64,000 bases of DNA. Source: Himantopus leucocephalus (lineage: Eukaryota; Chordata; Aves; Charadriiformes; Recurvirostridae). Location of the stretch: NCBI GenBank assembly GCA_003993805.1, contig RSEF01000001.1, positions 146,997,583 through 147,061,582 of the forward strand, given 5' to 3'. Every line of letters starts with the position of its first letter. The stretch's first letter is position 1. The notes under the pieces are model-generated. The model saw nothing but the letters and a program-made list of their open reading frames with translations. It was not told where the DNA came from and made no database searches. Made by a program: the position numbers and the translations under genes. Below are positions 13,001 through 24,496 of this stretch, in pieces.

Positions 13001-13715
13001 TTTGCCATCTCCAAAACTAGCATTTTTTTTATTAGGCTTACTGCCAGGCCTGTGACGTAAGGCTCGTGGAAGAGATTGGAAAGCAAATAGTTTATAATGT
13101 CATCAGATTAAATGTACTACCACATCTTTTAGACAGATGACAAAGACTCTGCAATCAGTAACATCTATTTCTTCATGGATTTTTACTTACTAAAGGTCAC
13201 GGAAGTTTAAGAAGATAGAGCTAAAATTTATTTTAAATCTTTATGGTCAATATATGTTCTTTCAACAATGTGGAGAAGCAGGGTAGCTCAATGGCAGTTG
13301 TAATTATGTAAATTATTTCTATAGCATATAATATTTGGAACTCACTATCTGAGTTAAAGAGGGAAAATTCAACTTCTTTCTCCAACAGTAGAGCTAACAT
13401 ACTCTTATCAAGACTGTTAGTGGTATCTTGGAGCCCTCTAGCTCACAGTTCTTTCCCAGTATTTTGAGATCTGTTACAGCACTGCTAATTGTGTTTTGAA
13501 ACATTGATTTTAGGAAAGAAATTGAGTGTACTACATTAGAAAGTGTTTGAGCCTTGGCAAAAATATATCGCATATACTGGAAATGAAGTCAAGATTGACT
13601 TGTACTTGTACCCCATGGGGAAAGCATAAACACTTGTTAATTATAGAGGAAGCTAACCACCAAGGTAGCTGGGAACACAAATTCATATTTCCAAACAAAG
13701 AAAACTAAACATTTG
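7051..13715. other. Long AT-rich non-coding stretch, no gene recognised
   Basis: Short open frames on both strands show no known domain, and no pair of strong splice sites bounds a CpG-retaining frame. No RNA gene, recent transposon or tandem array was seen. The region reads as intergenic or deep intronic DNA. Unclassified ancient repeats may be present but cannot be supported by eye. Confidence 0.55.
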
Positions 13716-13719
13716 CTTA

Positions 13720-13950
13720 CACAACCCCGCTAGAGAAAGGGCGGTGCAGATCTCTCTGCATTAAATGTGCTATCTCCCCAGGGCAAACGAGCCCATCCGG
13801 TGGCGCAGCACCACTCGGAGGAAGGAATGAGAAAGGCTGATTGAGCAGGAATGCATAATCTTGTCTTCTCATGGCCAGCCCCTTCACAACACTTTGCGTC
13901 ACCATGCCGAGGCCACACTGCCACATCCCAACTCCGCCTGCAGACTCACG
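13720..13950. other. CpG-retaining GC-rich patch of unknown nature
   Basis: About ten CpGs occur in ~230 bp (for example CATCCGGTGGCGCAGC and CATGCCGAGG) in otherwise CpG-poor surroundings. Retained CpG suggests an unmethylated regulatory element or constraint. Open frames cross it on both strands without known motifs. No promoter motif was identified. Confidence 0.3.
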
Positions 13951-16519
13951 AAGTGCTGAGGTTTCCTGCAGCCCTTGTATCTCTTACTGTCCTCTCCGGT
14001 AAAAGAATAGTGAACTGGGGTAGGCAGGGAAAGCTTTTCAACAAGCCTTAGTCTGTGGTCATGGAAGGACTAGCTAACTCATTCAGTGCTGCTTACCCAG
14101 CATGTGCTGCTGCCTCCAGGCTAGCCAGGCTACTTCTTTTGGGCAGCTTGCACTCCCAGTCCTTCTTCCCCTGACAATATCCATGAAAGATCCTGGGGCC
14201 ATTGCAAGCCCCAAGGGCTATGTCCATAGCATGGCCTCAAGCACCCATCCCATTTAATTGTTATCATGCTTATCTGCTGACAAAGGTTTAACTTGTGCCA
14301 GCTATCTCCCACCCAGACCAGGCACCCAAGCATCTTTCACAGGAGAACAAGGACCCAGCAGAGCTCATACTCACATTGTACCCAGCAAACCATTTGGATG
14401 ACTCCACTGTGTTTTAGAGGAGAGGACAGGGGAGTTTAGCACACGAACACAAGCTGTGCCCTGCCATTGGTCCCAGAGGCAGAGAAAGGCCCAGCCTCAT
14501 TGTGTTTGCTACCACAGATACAGACACAGAGACATTAGTAGGGAGAATTTGATCTCCACACCAGAAAAAGGAGCAACAGCAACATCTTGACCTCCACCTC
14601 TGCTCATTAGAGCTGCTGGAAACACCCAAAAAGCAGAATGAATCCAATTTCTATTCAAGCAGAGCAATGAAAAATAAAAATCTGTATATGTGGTTCTTTT
14701 TCCACAGGATTTTTAATTGTAGAAGGAAACCCATAAGAATACAAAGCAGCTTGTCTGATAGCTGCTGAAATGCTGGTTTTAGTGACAATCTATACAGCTG
14801 TGTTAGAGGCAGTAAATAGAAAAGACTCTGCTGTGCATCTTTGATCATAATTGGAATATAAATAACTGTTTGCTCTAGTCAGATACATTCTACACAGTGG
14901 ACATGAATTAAGATCAGAAAAATGGTAGGCTTTGAATGTAAGAGGAACAAATGCTCACCTAGTACTTCTAGAACAGTAAAAGAAGGGCTTGAAATAAAAC
15001 TGACAAATTATTCTGTGTTGTATATGCTAAGTGAAAATATGGAAGAAGGTAGAGCTCTCCGGCTCAATGCACAGATATCTTTGTATAGTTATTTGTTTTC
15101 TTATTTGTATTATTCACAAAGGATTGTAGTGCATAAGATTAGTGCAGCTACACAAAGCAAAGCCTTGCTGCATTAGCACATGACTTAGCATGCTGTCTGG
15201 GCTGAACAGGAGTGAGTCTGATGAACCGGGTCAGTGAAAACCCATTGCACTAGCTTATAGTGAGGCTGGTAGGGTGGAATGGGCAAACCCCACATTGCGT
15301 TAGCTTGAGATAACTCTGGGAAAGCTAGGTCAGTGAAATTCACCTGGTTTAGCATGTATGTTCAGAATGAGCCAGGCAGGGCAGCTGAGTTTAGGCAGCA
15401 AGAGATGTATTCCCCGGTTCCCAGTTTTTATAAAATCAAAAACACACCTGTATTCCTGTTGATTGAAAAAGGAGGTGGGGGAGTAGGGACAGAAGAGAGA
15501 GATGAAGAAGTAAATGAGGGAAATAAATAAAGGTCAAAGACTGAAGCAGAAGGTTTTCAGAGGCTCACAGAGATGGAGAGGATGCAAGGAAGGTTTACCC
15601 TCAGTCCAGCTGATAAATGATATCTCAAAAGGGAAACGTGACAGGAGTGGAAAGATTATAAGTCAAAATACAAGGGCACTGTTAATAATTTATTTCATTG
15701 CCTTGTGTTTTGTTTTCAAAATTGCAAACCCTTCTCTTAACCTTCACTTTGTCAGAATAAAGAAAACTGATTCCTTTTATCCCTAAGTCTCATCTATTAA
15801 AAAAGCCAACTCTGAGATGACAAGCAAAAAGGTCCCTCATTCCGCTGAGCAGTGAGTTGAACAGGGCGAACAGGCAGACTCACAGAGGTCTTTTAATTCA
15901 GCAAGCATTGGGAAAGCCTAGAAAATTGAGGCACACTTTTGACACTCCTCTACAAAGGCTTGTTTGGGTCTGCGAATGGGGGCACTCGTGCTGTCAAGAT
16001 AAATCCCTTTTTGCAGCTGATAAGACAGACCTGAAGAGCCGCATAATGTCTGTGAACCTCAGAATTAAACACTGTCAATACCCATGAGAAACAGAACACA
16101 CTTTTCTGAGCTATGGCCAGATACAACTGAGCAAAGCCCAGCTCATTGCAAGCATCTGCAGGAAAAAAGGCCACAAATCACCCATGTAGTTTGCTTACAC
16201 CTATCACCAGTATCATCTGTAGGTATCTTTAAGTAGGAGACATATACCAGCTCCCCACCATTACTTCTTATGTGAACATCATTCAGCATGGGTTCAGTTC
16301 CCTTCCAAACCACAAGTGACTGCTTGCTAAGCAGTACAGAGGCAATAATATGGTTCTTAATAAAAAAAATGCTATATAAATAAATATTGAGAAATAAGTG
16401 AAGGGAAAATTAGTGATATATGCTACAAACATTAAGGAGAATCTTGTATGCACAGTGTCACTTTTTCAGTACTGCATATCTTAAGTATCCAAAAAGATTC
16501 TCAGATGAGCTTGACATAT
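13951..16519. other. Non-coding stretch, nothing recognised
   Basis: No exon, RNA gene or assignable repeat was seen between the CpG-rich patch and the solo LTR. The sequence is AT-rich. The frames near 14922-15176 and 15514-15786 are low-complexity or motif-free. Confidence 0.5.
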
Positions 16520-17553
16520 TGTATTGGGTTTACATGGCAAGGTGTTGGCAGTGGGGTGGTGCAGGGATGACCTCTGTGAGAAAAGACCAGGAGCTGCACC
16601 CATGTTAGACACACCTAGTTCAAGCTGGCTGCAAGATGGACCCACCGCTGATCCTCTGTGATAACATATTTAGGATAGGGTAAAAAATGCTGCACAGCAG
16701 CTGTGAGAATGAGGAGTGGGAAAAAATGAGGGAGAAACAGGCCTGCAGGCACCAACATCAGTGAAGGAGAAGAAGTAGGTGTTCCAGGTGCCATAGCAGG
16801 GAGTCCCCTGTGCCCATGAAGATGACAGTGGTGAAGCAGGTTATCCCCCTGCAGTGCATGGAGGACCACAGTGGAGCAGATATCTACCCTGCAGCCCATG
16901 GAGGACACCGCACTAGAGCAGATGAACGTGCTCTGAATGAAGCTGCAGCCTGTAGAGAGCCCAGGCTGGAGCAGGTTTTCTGGCAAGACCTGTGGCCCAT
17001 GGGGGACACATGCTGGAGCAGTCTGTTTCTGAAGGATTGCATCCCATGGAAAGGACCCATGCTGGAGCAGTTCTTGAAGAAATGCAGCCTGTGGGAAGGA
17101 CCCATGTTGGAGCAGTTCATAAAGGACAGTACCCCGTGGGAGGTACCTCACGCTGGAGCAGGGGAACAGCATGAAGAGTAAGGAGCAGTAGAGACAAAGA
17201 GCTATGAACTGACCGCAACCCCCTTTCCACTGTGCCACTCAGGGAGAGGGAGGTAGAAGAGTCGGAAATGAAGGAGTGAAGTTGAGACTGGGAAAAAGTG
17301 GGAGGAGGCGGTTTTAGTTTTTAGTTTCTCACTATCCTACTCACTATCCATTTTTAACTAGCAAGAAATTAAACCAATCTTCCCCAAGTTGAGTCTGTTT
17401 TGTCTGTGACAGTAATTGGTAAGCAATCTCCCTGTCTTTATCTTGACCCATGAGCTTTTTCATCTTATTTTCTCCCTCTGTCCTGTTGAGGAGGGGGAGT
17501 GAGAGAGCGGCTGAGTGAGCATCTGGCAGCCAGCCAAGGCCCAATGCACCACA
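16520..17553 (+). mobile_element. Solo LTR of an avian ERVL-like endogenous retrovirus
   Basis: The element starts TGTATTGGGTTTACATGGCA and ends in CCAATGCACCACA, giving the 5'-TG...CA-3' termini expected of an LTR. The flanking 5-mers CATAT (16515-16519) and CATCT (17554-17558) fit a 5-bp target duplication with one mismatch. Inside, in the known order for this common avian LTR type, are a block near 16615-16680 (GATGGACCCACCGCTG, then GATAACATATTTAGGATA), seven degenerate units ending in CTGGAGCAG (starting 16871, 16913, 16966, 17013, 17062, 17107 and 17153), an ATTAAA-type polyadenylation signal near 17366 and a U5-like stretch (GAGTCTGTTTTGTCTGTGAC). No gag, pol or env remains beside it, so it arose by LTR-LTR recombination. 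The 207-codon minus frame inside it is a by-product. Confidence 0.93.
16850..17165 (+). repeat. Seven degenerate ~47-bp units inside the LTR
   Basis: The motif pattern CCATGG-GA-GGACCCA...CTGGAGCAG recurs at intervals of 42, 53, 47, 49, 45 and 46 bp. The units are diverged from one another, so the array predates this insertion. It lies in the presumed U3 region, where repeat number could affect promoter or enhancer activity. That effect is inference. Confidence 0.85.
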
Positions 17554-20134
17554 CATCTCAATATAAGAATACTAAAGAAAAAAAAATTAAAAATCTTGAC
17601 AAAATATTGTCTAAGTCATAATTTAAAACTTGGTACCAACAGGAAAAATGTATAAACTTCTTCTACAGCACAACTTGGTGAAGTGACTTGGTTCTCCAAG
17701 TGAATTCTAACTACACTCTTTAGATAGTCCAGCAGAGTCATTCATACTTTGGGATATCAGAGGGGAAAACGAGTTTAGGATTAGATTAAGCACCCACCAG
17801 AAGTCACTAATGTTGCATAAAAATAAGTCTAGAAATATATTTTCTTGATTCTAAAAGTGGCTTGATGATAAAGCCTCAGAAATTGCAGCTTGGGGGCGGA
17901 GGTGGTCATTATTTCCCCTCTCCGTTAAACTAATCATGAGACTGCTGTGAAAGCTGGGAGCATTGCCCAGAAGAAGGACTTTGCTTTCAAGTGAACTTCA
18001 TAGGTTCAGGGAATTTGAACTGAGCATAACGTTTGAGGCATTAATTGGAGCACCTGTCAAATGTAACATTTTTAGTTCATGATAATATCTTCATTAATCA
18101 TGATGATACTATGTGTATGATAGCCAAAATGGAAAGCAAAGCTGAAGAGACCAGATTGCAATTTCTTCAAACCCCCCACAGGAGGGAAGAGGTTGAGAAC
18201 TTGGGCTTTATACTTTCCAGTTTTCAGGATGCTAAGAAATACAGGGCCATGTCCTAATTTTAGATGTGCTTTTTGGGCTCCTGCTGCTGTTGTCATTGGC
18301 AAGCACGCTTCCAAAGTTACACTGTGCACCTCTGCGTACTTATTCATACTCGGTAGTGACACAGAAGGCAATCAAGTTAAAATTAATTTGAGTTTTTACA
18401 CATAAGAGAGGTTGAGTCTTTTCTTCCTCCAGCAGAAATATGATTAAGTTTTTCTATTTCACTTTGTCCTACAAACAGGAGATATCCATAAATTATAGCA
18501 GCATAAAGGCTTGGCCTTTTCACATCCTGATAAAGCAGCCATTTGAAGAATGTTCTTCATTTCTTCAGCCCATTGAAGAGGTGCTCTGCTTTTCCCAATG
18601 GGTCCTTTGACTCTTCAAACTCACTCTTTCAGTTTAGTTGCTTACCTAATATGACATTGATGTTTTCATTTATCTCATTTGTGGTAAGCGAAAGGTCTTG
18701 TCAATAGGGATTTGGCACATCTTAAAGTTTCAGTAAGACTTCTTTTCCTTTCTAATGAAATCATTTCCTAATACTCAGTCTTTTTATAGTATCATGTTGA
18801 GCTGACAAGAAATTGTTTCTTTTCAAGGTTTCAGAGACTTTTCCCAAGGTAGCTACAACTCAATCAACACCAAAAATAGTCTTGCAAAATGTTTTTGCAA
18901 TTTTGAAGGGCTAGAGGTCTCAGTAGCTCCTTGCTACGATGTTAAGAGGTGAGTCAGAACCTGTAGCTGGAGAGTGCCAGATTTAATTATAAAAGAACTT
19001 AACGTACAGTCAATAAAATTCTCTTAAAAGTTAGCTTGTTCCAATATGCTTTGTACAAAGTATTGCAACTGAAACATACAACCTCCTCAAAAGGCTTGAG
19101 AAGGAAGTTGCCTGCTAGAGTGAGCAGGAACCACGTTACTTACAGGGAAACAGATGCAGCTGTAGGAACAGGGAGGTGACTAGCCTTTGTGATCAGTGAC
19201 AGTGTAGCCAAAAAGATTAACTAAAATTTTGATGACTTACTTAAGATCCTATCCTCAAAGAAAACATTCGCTTTTCATCCTTCTTCAAGATACTTCGTAG
19301 TACTTTACTGAATAATAAGGCATGGAAGCACTCTTACCTCAGTTACATAGGCATCGAATTGAAGCACAGAAAGACCTAATGATCCTAAACCCAGGAATCT
19401 GTTTAGGATCTTATGTACTTGATTTCTCAGTGCCCTAATCCATGCCCCATCCTTCCAGCCACACTGGAGTTAGTTCTCTGTATACACCCAGAAGTAGCTT
19501 TGCCTTTGCCTTTTGCAGCAACCTAATTCTAGAGCTGATCACGGAAGAGGCCTAGAAGCCTAGGGGTTAATGGCTTTGTATAAGTTTATGGCCTTAACAA
19601 GACATTTCACCATGCATAAGTTATTGCTGCATGCAATTCTAGTCTTTATTTACAGAGTATGACCCTAGTGATCATTTTAGCACATTGTACAAATTCAGCT
19701 CTCATTTAGGACACCTCCTCTGCTAGGGAGAAACCTTAGGGAGAAAACTTTCCAGCAGAAATAAATGAGCTTTCAGCTGGAGGCAAAAGGAGAAGAAAAG
19801 GAAAATATTTTGACATTTTTGTAAATACGTATTAATTAACAAATTAAATTAAACTCAGACTATACAACTCATGTGGGCAAATAATCTTAGGTCTGAAAAT
19901 CAAAGGATGCCTTTGAAAACTTTTTGGTTTATGTCAGAAGTTGAGCACCCACCACATCCCAAACAGTGCCAGAAACCAAAGGAAAGGCTGGTCCCACTGT
20001 TCCCATCAGCTCCTAGCTCTCACCACTCAAAGGAGAGATGAGTTCAGAAGCTGCTACTCAAAATGGAGAATGTCCGAGACACCTACTTGTTCTGGGGGAT
20101 GATGAGGAAGCTGGAAAGGGTTGTGATGGGTTGT
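17554..20134. other. AT-rich non-coding stretch, nothing recognised
   Basis: No gene or repeat could be supported. A block near 19340-19400 (TTGAAGCACAGAAAGACC and ACCCAGGAATCTG) weakly recalls a MIR 3' part but is too short and diverged to call. Confidence 0.5.
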
Positions 20135-20152
20135 NTTTTTTTTTTTTTTTTT
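20135..20152. repeat. Poly-T run beginning with a single-N contig join
   Basis: One N at 20135 sits at the edge of a 17-base T run. The run length and the join are probably not reliable. Confidence 0.85.
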
Positions 20153-21154
20153 CTGGGGAAATAGATGGATATTGGGGTGCTCCAGAACAGAGTCCCCAGA
20201 TCAAGATCTGGTAGCAGTTAGTAAAGGATAGGCCAAATCACCATTTTATCTCCCCATTTTGTTTAAGATTAAACATAAGCTATCACCAGTTCTTTATTGT
20301 GATATAAACACATGCCTCATAGCTGATCTGACAGATGGTACTTGAGCATAGCACTTAAACTGGCTGTGCTTATATGAATAGTCAGACATGGCAAACGGTC
20401 TTTTGCATTCTTCCAACACACACAGACTGTTTCTTCTTTGATAAACTCATATGCTAAAATAAAATGTATGTCAATTTGCTGTGTGGATTTTCCATCTAAT
20501 CAAATTTGGGTATAACGGCAAGTGCTTTTCCACTCAAGATATCTGAACTACCTTCATTCACTCTTTGCAACAGCTCACGGAACAGACAAGATTATTTTTG
20601 AGAGATGTTAGTTCATACTCTGAGAAAATGGCTTGGTGAGATATTTAACAAATCAGAAGACTTTGTACATTTCGGCTACTGAGTCTGTTAGTTAGGAGAA
20701 CAGGAACAATCTGTTTTACTAAGTCCCTACATTCTCATTAGTGGCCAGATGCTTCCCAGAGATGTACCCAGGCAGTTCTTATTGAAACCAACAGGGGCTG
20801 TCTGCATCCAGAGGTAGATGTTCTTCCATTTTAGAAGCAGTAGACTGACAGAGAGGGAGCCATATCTGAGTATGCCAAGCCTTGTGTGGGAAGAGTCCTA
20901 GTCCATGCTATATTAATTTAAAGGCACAGAATTAGACAGAGTTGTCTAGTTTGTTCTGGATTTGCTTGAATGTTGGGAATGTCTCAAAGAGATAATCATG
21001 CTACTCGTGTATTTGTCCCCAGAATGGTTGGCTGCTTTCATCATTATTTAATCAAAGCAAAAACATCACTAATCCAAAGAAAGAGAAGCAAAAAATAACA
21101 GGAGAAAAGTTACATCCCTTCTTTGTGGGTGTAGAGCAGGGGATGTTGCTACTT
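20153..21154. other. AT-rich non-coding stretch, nothing recognised
   Basis: No exon-like, RNA-like or repeat-like structure was seen between the two homopolymer contig joins. Confidence 0.5.
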
Positions 21155-21200
21155 NAAAAAAAAAAAAAAAAAAAAAGAGAAAGAAAGAAAAGAAAGGGAG
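21155..21200. repeat. Poly-A run and GAAA-rich tract at a single-N contig join
   Basis: An N at 21155 is followed by ~21 A and then a GA/AAAG-rich purine tract. It could be the A-tail of a retrocopy, but no gene-derived sequence was recognised just upstream. The join makes the local order uncertain. Confidence 0.75.
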
Positions 21201-24200
21201 GCATTTGTGAGGGGTCATCATTGGGCAGGACTGGCTCCCTGAGCACCACAGCAGTGGCAGCTCCTTCTGTTCTCAAGCAGTGAAGTTTGCTCACTCTTAT
21301 TTTAACTCTTTATGCAATCTCTCAAGACTTCCTTCTTTTTTATGCAGAGGTGGCAGGATTTAATCATATGAATCCACTAACTCATTTGCCTTTCACAGAG
21401 GTATTATTTCCCAAGTATTTCTCTCTCGCTTGCCACAGGCTTTACTGCTCCCAAACACGAGCAACAAGACAGGCTCTTACCACAGTGGTTACATGCCCTT
21501 TCCCTAAGAGCGCAAAGCTTTCTGAGGTCACCCAGCTGTATGTTCAGATGCATTTTTGGCCATTATTCCTGATAATGCAAAGTGTTTTTTTCAATGGAGA
21601 TAGATAAATAACACAGCCACTTCCAGATCTGCATGGATACCTACTCTTTTCAAAAATGCCACCTTCCTCCTTTTATGTTCTGTGAAGGGAGATCCAAAGT
21701 CTCTGAGCAGAAGAAGAGGAGGCAGACATCTTAGAAGAAGGCAGTTCTCAGAAGATACCAATGAATTTGCCTTCTGCATAGGCTGAACAAAGAAAATGTT
21801 TTGAAGATCAGTAAAAAAATGAGAGTTGATAACAAGCACCTGTTTAGAAAAAATGAAAAATTGTCTTATACATGAAACAAAAAGAGCAAGAGGGAATGGC
21901 TGGAGAAGGAGACCATATTTATGTTATTGATGTGGAAACCAGGAGTTTCAGCAAAATGCTCACTGTCCCCCAAATTATTTGCTTTGGGATGAACTGTAGA
22001 AAGGCATCTTGGAGTCTATTATTGATTCTAGCCTAAATGTTCAATAAAAAAAAAGACTGCAGATTAAGATAAATAAATAATTTCCACTTAGCCACCCATT
22101 TACATTACCAGGGGGAAAAAGCTGAGAAAAAAATACATTTGTAAGCAGAAGAAACAGTAGAGTTTGAATCAGTTGCCCGGTTTCTTACAATTTGCACCTT
22201 ACAAGGGAGTCACTATATGATTCTCTACTCTCTAACAAAATATGAGCAATATTTCCCTCTATAATAGCACTGATAGGGTCTGTTCCCCTCGTCATACAAA
22301 CTACAGAATTGCATGAAATTTGCAGGAATGTAGTATATTTGCATTTTCTAGTTTTTGTCAACCTGGGTGAAATTGGAAAAAAATGTTCAAATGTTACTGG
22401 GGCACTGACAGGCGCACAAGCATATGCATATGTGTGGGTATGGCATGTAACCTTATAGGTTTCATTTCCTTATGAAGTCAAAACTAAAAATCTGTTGTTT
22501 TTAAAAATTAGTTTAAGCAAACCTGAAATAGATAATCAAAATGTAGCTGTATTTTTTTTTTTTGTCCTATAAACTGTTGCTTTGTGATCTGCCTGGAGTT
22601 AAGATGGAAGTTCGGATTAGATTTTGCTCTGTGGGAGAAAACAGGAGGCCAAGAAAAGTTAGAAGTAGGAGAGTGAGCCCTGAATAGCAGGCAGATTCAG
22701 ACCATCTGGTTAGCAGGAGCTGCTCTACTGTGCACAGACAAATATGGTCTTTTGAATACTGATATGGCAAAACTGGTTACAGCCTGCAAGGCATCCCTTC
22801 CTGCTTTTGAAGAATTGTGGGATTTATATTATCTATTAGATCAAGACACAGCCCAAGGAATGTCCACTAGAGAAATCAGAGGTAAAACAGAAGAACTGAA
22901 ATATCCCTCTGAAAATCACACTAGCAATGTAAATGTCAGAGGTGATGTTTTTCCCACACAATTCACCCAAACAATATATCTTTATGGTAAGGATTCTCAA
23001 GATAATGCCTCTATTTTGTTTCTTTGTATATAAAGTAATTTAGCAAGCATTCCTGTGTTCTCTGTGATGTCATTCGTTACACTAGCCATAAATGTTTGAA
23101 TGTTAATTAGTTCTGTGGTGTTTCACTTCCTTCTTTATAACAGCTACATCTGTTTCTGTCTAACATTTCCTGGGAAAACAGAAAGAATAATTTAAAAAAA
23201 AAAATCTGTTTCTGTGCAACAACATAGAATTCTTTGTAAAGAAATACACAAGCAGCTGCAGAGAATGTGTTTCAATAGGCCCGCTATGCAATGACCAGAG
23301 ATTACCTTCGGAAGCAGGGCGCCAGGTAGTGGAGAACTTGGACTGCCCAACCACGGTAAGGTTATCTCCTTAAAGCCCTTTTAAAACGTGGCAGGAATAT
23401 AAACCTCAACATGACAGCAGGAAGATACAGTACATAAACAAGGAATTTAAAAGAAAGAGGTGACTCATCTTGATGCCTTTGGAATTATACTAAGAGTAAT
23501 CTGTCTTCCGAACCTGAATACTATAGTCAATTTCTAACACCTAGAGGCCTTTTGTGAATGTGAGATCTGCCACCCATCAGATACAGCTTTCAGTGGACCA
23601 TGCCAAATGAAATCCAACATGTCATTTCCTAAAGGAATGAGAAATAACGCAATCTGTTGCAATGTAATATAAAGCAATACACAGGAAAAATACTAAAGAA
23701 GCTGAGAGATGGTATTCTTCACGATCCACTCTAGAACAAATCTCATGTACTATGCAGAATGAAAAACCTATTTCTGGTAGCTTGTCTTCTTTATTAAAGG
23801 CATTCACATTTTGTCTCCAGACTTTCATCCCAAAGGTCTGGCACCAGAACTCTTAATCATGTGTACACAGTAGCAAGGTTCCTAGGTGAATATAATGCAT
23901 GCAGCCCTTTTTCAGTGGGGTGACTGATCACTAACTAAGGTATTTCAGGCAAAGTGCTTCAATGTGTTACAACCAAATAGCAGTTCTCACTGTTGGTGAG
24001 AGAAGTAAAGAAAACAGAATACAACCATGTGTTTAATGTGAATACAACCATGTTCCAACACAACCATTATTTTACATTACTGAAAAAGTACCTGGGCTTA
24101 GCAGGTTATGAGCCTGATCACTTCCTCTACTTGTGGCTGTACATCAGAGGAAAAACAATGCTGTATTTCTTCTGTTTGAATAGTATTTCTTAGAGTGGTC

Positions 24201-24231
24201 AGATATCTTTCTTTTACCAGTGTAAAACTAG
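21201..24231. other. AT-rich non-coding stretch; one weak exon-like frame
   Basis: No gene was recognised. At 22788-22884 a plus-strand frame is bounded by a TTACAG and by an AG/GTAAAA donor-like site and contains FEELWDLYYLLDQDT. The acceptor lacks a pyrimidine tract and no family is recalled, so it is not called as an exon. Confidence 0.45.
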
Positions 24232-24496
24232 GTGCTTTGCCACAAGTCAAGAGTCTAAGTGTTAATGCTGCCACAAGCACTAGCAGCTTCCTTGGACTTT
24301 GTTTACAACAGCAAGAAATTCAGGCTAAGTGAGTCCTGAACACAAAAATATATGGAGATAATTNGTGCTTTGCCACAAGTCAAGAGTCTAAGTGTTAATG
24401 CTGCCACAAGCACTAGCAGCTGCCTTGGACTTTGTTTACAACAGCAAGAAATTCAGGCTAAGGGAGTCCTGAACACAAAAATATATGGAGATAATT
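24232..24496 (+). repeat. Assembly-type duplication around a single N (132 bp twice)
   Basis: 24232-24363 is repeated at 24365-24496 with only two mismatches (both T in copy 1 and G in copy 2), with one N between them at 24364. A tandem pair separated by exactly one N is the signature of two contig ends that overlap but were not merged. The mismatches may be heterozygous sites or base errors. The true genome probably has one copy. Confidence 0.9.

Noticed and set aside
16615..17238. 207-codon minus-strand frame, the longest in the window
   Set aside because: It lies wholly inside the solo LTR and arises from the ~47-bp units; it has no coding relation to any retroviral gene.
19340..19400. 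Weak MIR-like words
   Set aside because: The match is short and interrupted; it cannot be told from chance by eye.
22788..22884. Possible plus-strand exon containing FEELWDLYYLLDQDT
   Set aside because: The acceptor lacks a pyrimidine tract, no CpG is retained, no family is recalled and no partner exon was found.
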